A stretch of 8,664 bases of DNA, taken from positions 1 to 8,664 of the forward strand of contig DATBBL010000295.1 of NCBI GenBank assembly GCA_036271015.1. The letters are read 5' to 3'. Origin of the DNA: DASUAS01 sp036271015. Lineage in GTDB: Bacteria; Actinomycetota; Acidimicrobiia; IMCC26256; DASPTH01. The notes under the pieces are model-generated. The model had not been told where the DNA came from. It saw only the letters and a program-made list of their open reading frames with translations, and searched no databases. Of this stretch, positions 5,942-8,664 are shown piece after piece. Positions within the stretch are counted from its first letter, which is position 1; each line of letters opens with the position of its first letter. The translations under genes were made by a program, and so were the position numbers.

Positions 5942-7132
5942 CTACCCGATCAGGACCGGCAGCTTCTCCCAGCCGCGCACGGTGCTGGTGTGCGCCTGCT
6001 CGGCGCGCTCCCAGTCGACGTCCCACTCCGGGAAGCGCTCGAGCACCTCGTCGAGCGCGACGCGGCCTTCGAGCCGGGCCAGCGCGGCACCCAGGCAGAA
6101 GTGGATGCCGTAGCCGAACGAGAGGTGGTGGTCGATCTCCCGTTCGATGTCGAAGCGGTCCGGGTCGGGGAAGTGCCGCTCGTCGTGGTTGCCCGCCGCG
6201 GTGAGCAGCACCATCACGTTGCCGGCCTCGATCTTCTGCCCGTAGTGCTCGACGTCCCGCGAGATGTACCGGGACTGCACCGGTGACGGAGCCTCGATCC
6301 GCAGCAGCTCCTCGATCGTGTTCGGAACCAGGCTCCGGTCCTCGACGACCTTCCGGCGCTCGCCGGGGTTCTCGGCGAGCAGCTTGCCCATCCAACCGAT
6401 GAGGCGCGTCGTCGTCTCGTTGCCGGCACCCGCGAGCAGCCCGACGTACCCGAGGATCTCCTCGCGACTCAGCGTGCGCGTGACGCCGGTGTGGTCCTCG
6501 AACTCCGCGTTGAGCAGCTCGGTCATGAGGTCGTCGGACGGGTGCTCGGCCCTCCAGTCGATGTACTCGGCGAAGGCCTCGTCGGCCAGGGACACCAACG
6601 TGTCGTTCGGGTCGGGCGGCGCGCCCTCCTTCAGGCGCATGCCGGAGTCGAGGCGGTCGCGCAGCGCCTCCTGATCCTGCTCGGGGATGCCGAGCAGCAT
6701 GCCGATGGTGCGCATCGGCATCTGCGCGCCGAGGTCGCCGATGAAGTCGAAGCCGCCCGCTCCGACCAGCGGTTCGAGGCTCGCGGCGCAGAACGCCCGC
6801 ACCTTGGGCTCGATCTCGGCGATCCGCCGCGGCGTGAACACGCGTGAGAGCAACGACCGGTGGATGTCGTGGGCGGGGGGATCCTCGAAGAGGATGCTGC
6901 CGGGCGGGATGTCGACGCCCATCTTGATCATCTCGAGCACCGAGCCCCGGCCCGAGAGGTAGGTGCGCCAGTCGACCGAGCACCGCTCGACGTCGTCGAA
7001 CCGGCTCACCGCGTAGAAGTCGTACTTCTCGTTGTAGTAGAGCGGCGCCTCGTCGCGCATCCGCTTCCACACCGGATAGGGGTCGACGTCGATCTCGAAG
7101 TCGTACGGGTCGTAGTAGATGTCGTCGGGCAT
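5942..7132 (-). CDS. Cytochrome P450 (second gene of the P450 pair)
   Basis: A full-length 396-residue soluble bacterial class I P450 monooxygenase. The I-helix motif is AGAGNETT (about 234-241), giving the acid-alcohol pair E239-T240 for oxygen activation. The K-helix ExxR is E275-LL-R278. The heme-binding loop is FGYGIHFCLG (339-348), with C346 the predicted iron ligand. LFEDPPAHDIHRSLLSRVF at 81-99 is the conserved C-helix region that contacts heme. Electrons would have to come from a ferredoxin and reductase encoded elsewhere. The substrate is not readable; actinobacterial P450s of this type often hydroxylate steroids, terpenes or fatty acids. The gene begins 6 bases after the upstream P450 stop, and its likely ribosome site (TGGAAG, minus strand at 7142-7147) lies inside that gene's last codons, so translation is probably coupled. 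It ends 7 bases from the convergent BI-1-like gene. I do not assign a CYP family. Confidence 0.96.
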   Translation of the reverse strand: MPDDIYYDPYDFEIDVDPYPVWKRMRDEAPLYYNEKYDFYAVSRFDDVERCSVDWRTYLSGRGSVLEMIKMGVDIPPGSILFEDPPAHDIHRSLLSRVFTPRRIAEIEPKVRAFCAASLEPLVGAGGFDFIGDLGAQMPMRTIGMLLGIPEQDQEALRDRLDSGMRLKEGAPPDPNDTLVSLADEAFAEYIDWRAEHPSDDLMTELLNAEFEDHTGVTRTLSREEILGYVGLLAGAGNETTTRLIGWMGKLLAENPGERRKVVEDRSLVPNTIEELLRIEAPSPVQSRYISRDVEHYGQKIEAGNVMVLLTAAGNHDERHFPDPDRFDIEREIDHHLSFGYGIHFCLGAALARLEGRVALDEVLERFPEWDVDWERAEQAHTSTVRGWEKLPVLIG

Positions 7133-7138
7133 CGCGGC

Positions 7139-8299
7139 CTACTTCCAGGTGAGCATGAGATCCTTGACGTGCCGGAGGCCGGGCGGATACTCGAGTGCCT
7201 CGTGGCCCGGCTTGAGCGTGTAGTCCGGGATGCGGCGGTGCCACTCCCGGAGGGTCACCCGCAGCTCCCGTCGCGCGAGGTGCGACCCGAGGCACCGGTG
7301 CACGCCACCACCGAACGCGATGTGCGGGTTGTCGGTACGGTTGAAGCGCACCTCCATCGGATCACCGAACGTGGCCGGGTCCATGTTGGCGGCACCGTAG
7401 TTCGGGACCACCGCAGTGCCCTCGTCGACGCGCGTGCCGCTGGGGAGCTCGACCGGGCACGTGGCGAGTCGCGGCACGCCGCCCGCGACCGGTGATTCCC
7501 ACCGGAGCAGCTCCTCCACCGCCATCGGTATCACCGACGGGTCGTCGACGATCATCCGCCGGTGCCCGGGGTGCTGCGCGAGGAAGGCGTAGGAGCACGT
7601 GAGCGTGTCGCTCACGGTGTCGAGGCCGGCGATGAGGAAGAGGAAGCAGATGTCGAGGATGTCGTCGCGCGTGAGCTGGTCGCCGTCGATCTCGGCCTGG
7701 ACGAAGCCGGTGATGATGTCACCCGACGGGTGCGCGGTGCGGTCGTCGACGAGCGCGCCGAAATACTCGTAGATCCGCTCGCCCGTCTCCTTCGAGATCC
7801 GGCGGCGCACCTCGATGTCGAACATCGCGTTCGGGTCGATCTTCTCGGGGTGGAGGATCCCGTCGCGCAGGTCGAGGAACATGCGCAGCTCGTCCTCGGG
7901 GAGCCCCATCAGCCCGAGGAACACCGACGACGGATAGAGCTCGGCCAGCTCCTCGGTGAAGTTGCACTCGCCCCGGTCGACGAACGCGTCGATGAACTCG
8001 TTCACCCGGCGCGAGATGTCGGCCTCCTGTTCGTCCATGCGCTTCGGGGCGAAGATCGGGTCGAGCAGCTTCCGGTACTTGGAGTGCATCGGCGGATCGA
8101 CGTTGAGCGGGATGAGCGGCCGCACGTTCCCGAGCCCGAGGGCGACGTCCGACGTGAACTCGTCGGCGTGCCGGAGCACGTACTCGGTGTTCTCCCGAGC
8201 GAAGCTGTACCCCGCGCCGGGCATCGGCGAGAAGTAGCCGCCCTGTTCGATGAGATCGACGAAGTCGTGCTGCGGAGCGGTGAAGTCGAAGAGCTCCAT
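7139..8299 (-). CDS. Cytochrome P450 (first gene of the P450 pair)
   Basis: A full-length 386-residue soluble class I P450. The C-helix region is NVDPPMHSKYRKLLDPIFAP (66-85). The I-helix motif is LIAGLDTVSD (222-231) with acid-alcohol pair D227-T228; the residue after Thr is Val, where many relatives have Thr or Ser. The ExxR is E263-LL-R266. The heme loop is FGGGVHRCLG (329-338), with C336 as predicted iron ligand, followed by SHLARRELRVTL. It differs from its neighbour at nearly every non-motif position I compared, including the oxygen-activating acid, so the two are not a recent duplication and probably do different steps. The ATG at 8299 has a strong ribosome site (GGGGGAGG on minus, spacing about 3-4). 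It leads a two-gene operon whose upstream region holds an operator-like repeat at 8342-8357. No redox partner is adjacent on this side of the window. Confidence 0.96.
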   Translation of the reverse strand: MELFDFTAPQHDFVDLIEQGGYFSPMPGAGYSFARENTEYVLRHADEFTSDVALGLGNVRPLIPLNVDPPMHSKYRKLLDPIFAPKRMDEQEADISRRVNEFIDAFVDRGECNFTEELAELYPSSVFLGLMGLPEDELRMFLDLRDGILHPEKIDPNAMFDIEVRRRISKETGERIYEYFGALVDDRTAHPSGDIITGFVQAEIDGDQLTRDDILDICFLFLIAGLDTVSDTLTCSYAFLAQHPGHRRMIVDDPSVIPMAVEELLRWESPVAGGVPRLATCPVELPSGTRVDEGTAVVPNYGAANMDPATFGDPMEVRFNRTDNPHIAFGGGVHRCLGSHLARRELRVTLREWHRRIPDYTLKPGHEALEYPPGLRHVKDLMLTWK

Positions 8300-8311
8300 G
8301 GCCTCCCCCTG

Positions 8312-8328
8312 GCGAACCGAGCGAACCG
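8312..8328. repeat. Short tandem direct repeat in the P450 leader
   Basis: GCGAACCG occurs at 8312-8319 and again at 8321-8328, a 9-base period, followed by a degenerate third copy (GCGACCGG) at about 8330. It lies in the predicted untranslated leader of the P450 operon. It may be a chance product of composition. Confidence 0.35.
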
Positions 8329-8341
8329 GCGACCGGCAGAT

Positions 8342-8357
8342 CTGGACGCACGTCTAG
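8342..8357. promoter_or_regulatory. Possible operator of the P450 operon, imperfect 7+2+7 inverted repeat
   Basis: CTGGACG CA CGTCTAG has six of seven arm positions paired. It lies about 43 bases upstream of the first P450 ATG. On the minus strand a weak promoter can be read through it: ATGACG, 17 bases, then CTAGAC, so the repeat would overlap the -10 box. TetR-family regulators commonly bind palindromes of this kind, but no regulator gene is next to it in the window. Confidence 0.45.
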
Positions 8358-8384
8358 CACCGCCATCGTCGCGCCGTCATGTGG

Positions 8385-8428
8385 CACGGCCGGTCATCCC
8401 GAGCGGGTGACGTGTGGCCCGGGCCGTG
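8385..8428. repeat. Cluster of G/C inverted repeats between the P450 operon and the DUF2252 gene
   Basis: CACGGCC at 8385-8391 is the reverse complement of GGCCGTG at 8422-8428. Between them are GTCATCCCG/CGGGTGAC (8393-8410), which pair if one T bulges, and the perfect palindrome GGCCCGGGCC at 8416-8425. The cluster sits upstream of both divergent genes, so it is more likely regulatory or structural than a terminator; no T-run follows. Confidence 0.35.
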
Positions 8429-8479
8429 ATGCCAAGATGCTCGGCACGGTCACAGGCGCCGAGGAGAGCGAGGGGATCC

Positions 8480-8664
8480 ATGGCTGAGGCTGCCGTTGCC
8501 ACCGACGTCGCGAAGGCGATGCACCATCCCGAGCTCGACGAGCGGGTGCGCGTGGGCCGGGCAGCCCGGGCGGCGGTCCCCCGCTCCGCGCACGCCGCGT
8601 GCCCCCAGGACCCCGACCGTCCCGACCCGATCGGGATCCTGCATGCCCAGGAAGCCGATCGGGT
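8480..8664 (+). CDS. DUF2252 family protein, N-terminal part, runs off window
   Basis: An open frame of 61 codons from the ATG at 8480 to the window edge. A purine-rich ribosome site (GCGAGGGG, about 8468-8475) precedes it by 4-5 bases. The segment RVRVGRAARAAVPRSAHAA, followed by PDRPDPIGILHAQEADRV, matches my knowledge of the DUF2252 N-terminus: a basic stretch, then PRS.HA, then RPDP..(L)L..Q...R. In that family the diagnostic PELVPIRYGRM block follows, just beyond the end here. DUF2252 proteins are about 400-480 residues, are common in actinobacteria and have distant kinase/phosphotransferase-like resemblance, but no established function. Residues before about 15 are not conserved and may mark a slightly different true start. 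It is divergent from the P450 operon. Confidence 0.75.
   Translation, partial: MAEAAVATDVAKAMHHPELDERVRVGRAARAAVPRSAHAACPQDPDRPDPIGILHAQEADR

Noticed and set aside
3621..6113. 830-codon plus-strand frame across guaA and the BI-1-like gene
   Set aside because: It is antisense to guaA and out of frame with the BI-1-like gene. Its sequence is repetitive in His, Asp, Arg and Glu, with no domain.
7562..8410. 282-codon plus-strand frame opposite the first P450
   Set aside because: It is a shadow of a complete P450 with all its motifs, and has a low-complexity Val/Glu/Asp/Arg translation.
1..8664. Mobile element, CRISPR array, tRNA or rRNA, toxin-antitoxin or defence system
   Set aside because: No transposase or integrase motif, no regularly spaced repeat, no tRNA-like cloverleaf and no recognised defence domain was seen on either strand. 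The TetR/small-gene pair does not match a known toxin-antitoxin type.

Overview
This is a GC-rich, gene-dense stretch of a bacterial chromosome. Codons end mostly in G or C, GTG is used as a start, candidate -10 boxes are TANNNT-like, and the gene content is typical of Actinomycetota (YccA-type Bax-inhibitor protein, several cytochromes P450, TetR regulators, DUF2252). A member of the Acidimicrobiia or a mycobacterium-like lineage would fit, but no rRNA or other marker is present, so the class is an inference. I see no tRNA, rRNA, CRISPR array, insertion sequence or phage gene.

Layout, left to right. (1) Bases 1-941, minus: 5' part of a ClC-family chloride channel/transporter gene, whose 3' end lies outside the window. 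(2) 990-1619, minus: a TetR-family regulator directly upstream of the ClC gene and probably co-transcribed with it. (3) 1691-1897, plus: a small 68-residue hypothetical protein divergent from the regulator. A perfect 7+7 inverted repeat lies between them and looks like a TetR operator. (4) 1866-2504, minus: a 212-residue protein of unknown function with the look of two ferredoxin-like (EthD/Dabb-like) halves; its 3' end overlaps that of the small gene. (5) 2628-3437, plus: an SDR oxidoreductase with a one-residue-short glycine motif and a long insert before the catalytic Tyr. (6) 3447-5027, minus: guaA, GMP synthase, the one clear housekeeping gene. (7) 5131-5934, plus: a seven-helix Bax inhibitor-1/YccA membrane protein. 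(8) 7139-8299 and 5942-7132, minus: two unrelated-looking cytochromes P450 in one tight operon. (9) 8480-8664, plus: start of a DUF2252 protein that runs off the window.

Functionally the window mixes a core gene (guaA) with what looks like accessory lipid, steroid or terpenoid oxidation: two P450s, the SDR, and possibly the 212-residue protein. No ferredoxin, ferredoxin reductase, CoA-ligase or transporter for such a pathway is inside the window, so the substrate is unknown. Three intergenic regions (1620-1690, 2505-2627, 8300-8479) carry short inverted repeats in the position expected for TetR-type operators, each with a different sequence.

The transcription units alternate strands without exception (-,+,-,+,-,+,-,+). 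The three convergent junctions are extremely tight: a 32-base overlap, a 9-base gap and a 7-base gap, leaving no room for an ordinary intrinsic terminator between the stop codons. There is no gene-free stretch over 300 bases; the longest is 8300-8479. I did not find a clearly novel multi-gene system. The best candidates for new biology are the small gene under the palindromic operator, the unusual SDR, and the uncharacterised 212-residue protein divergent from it.
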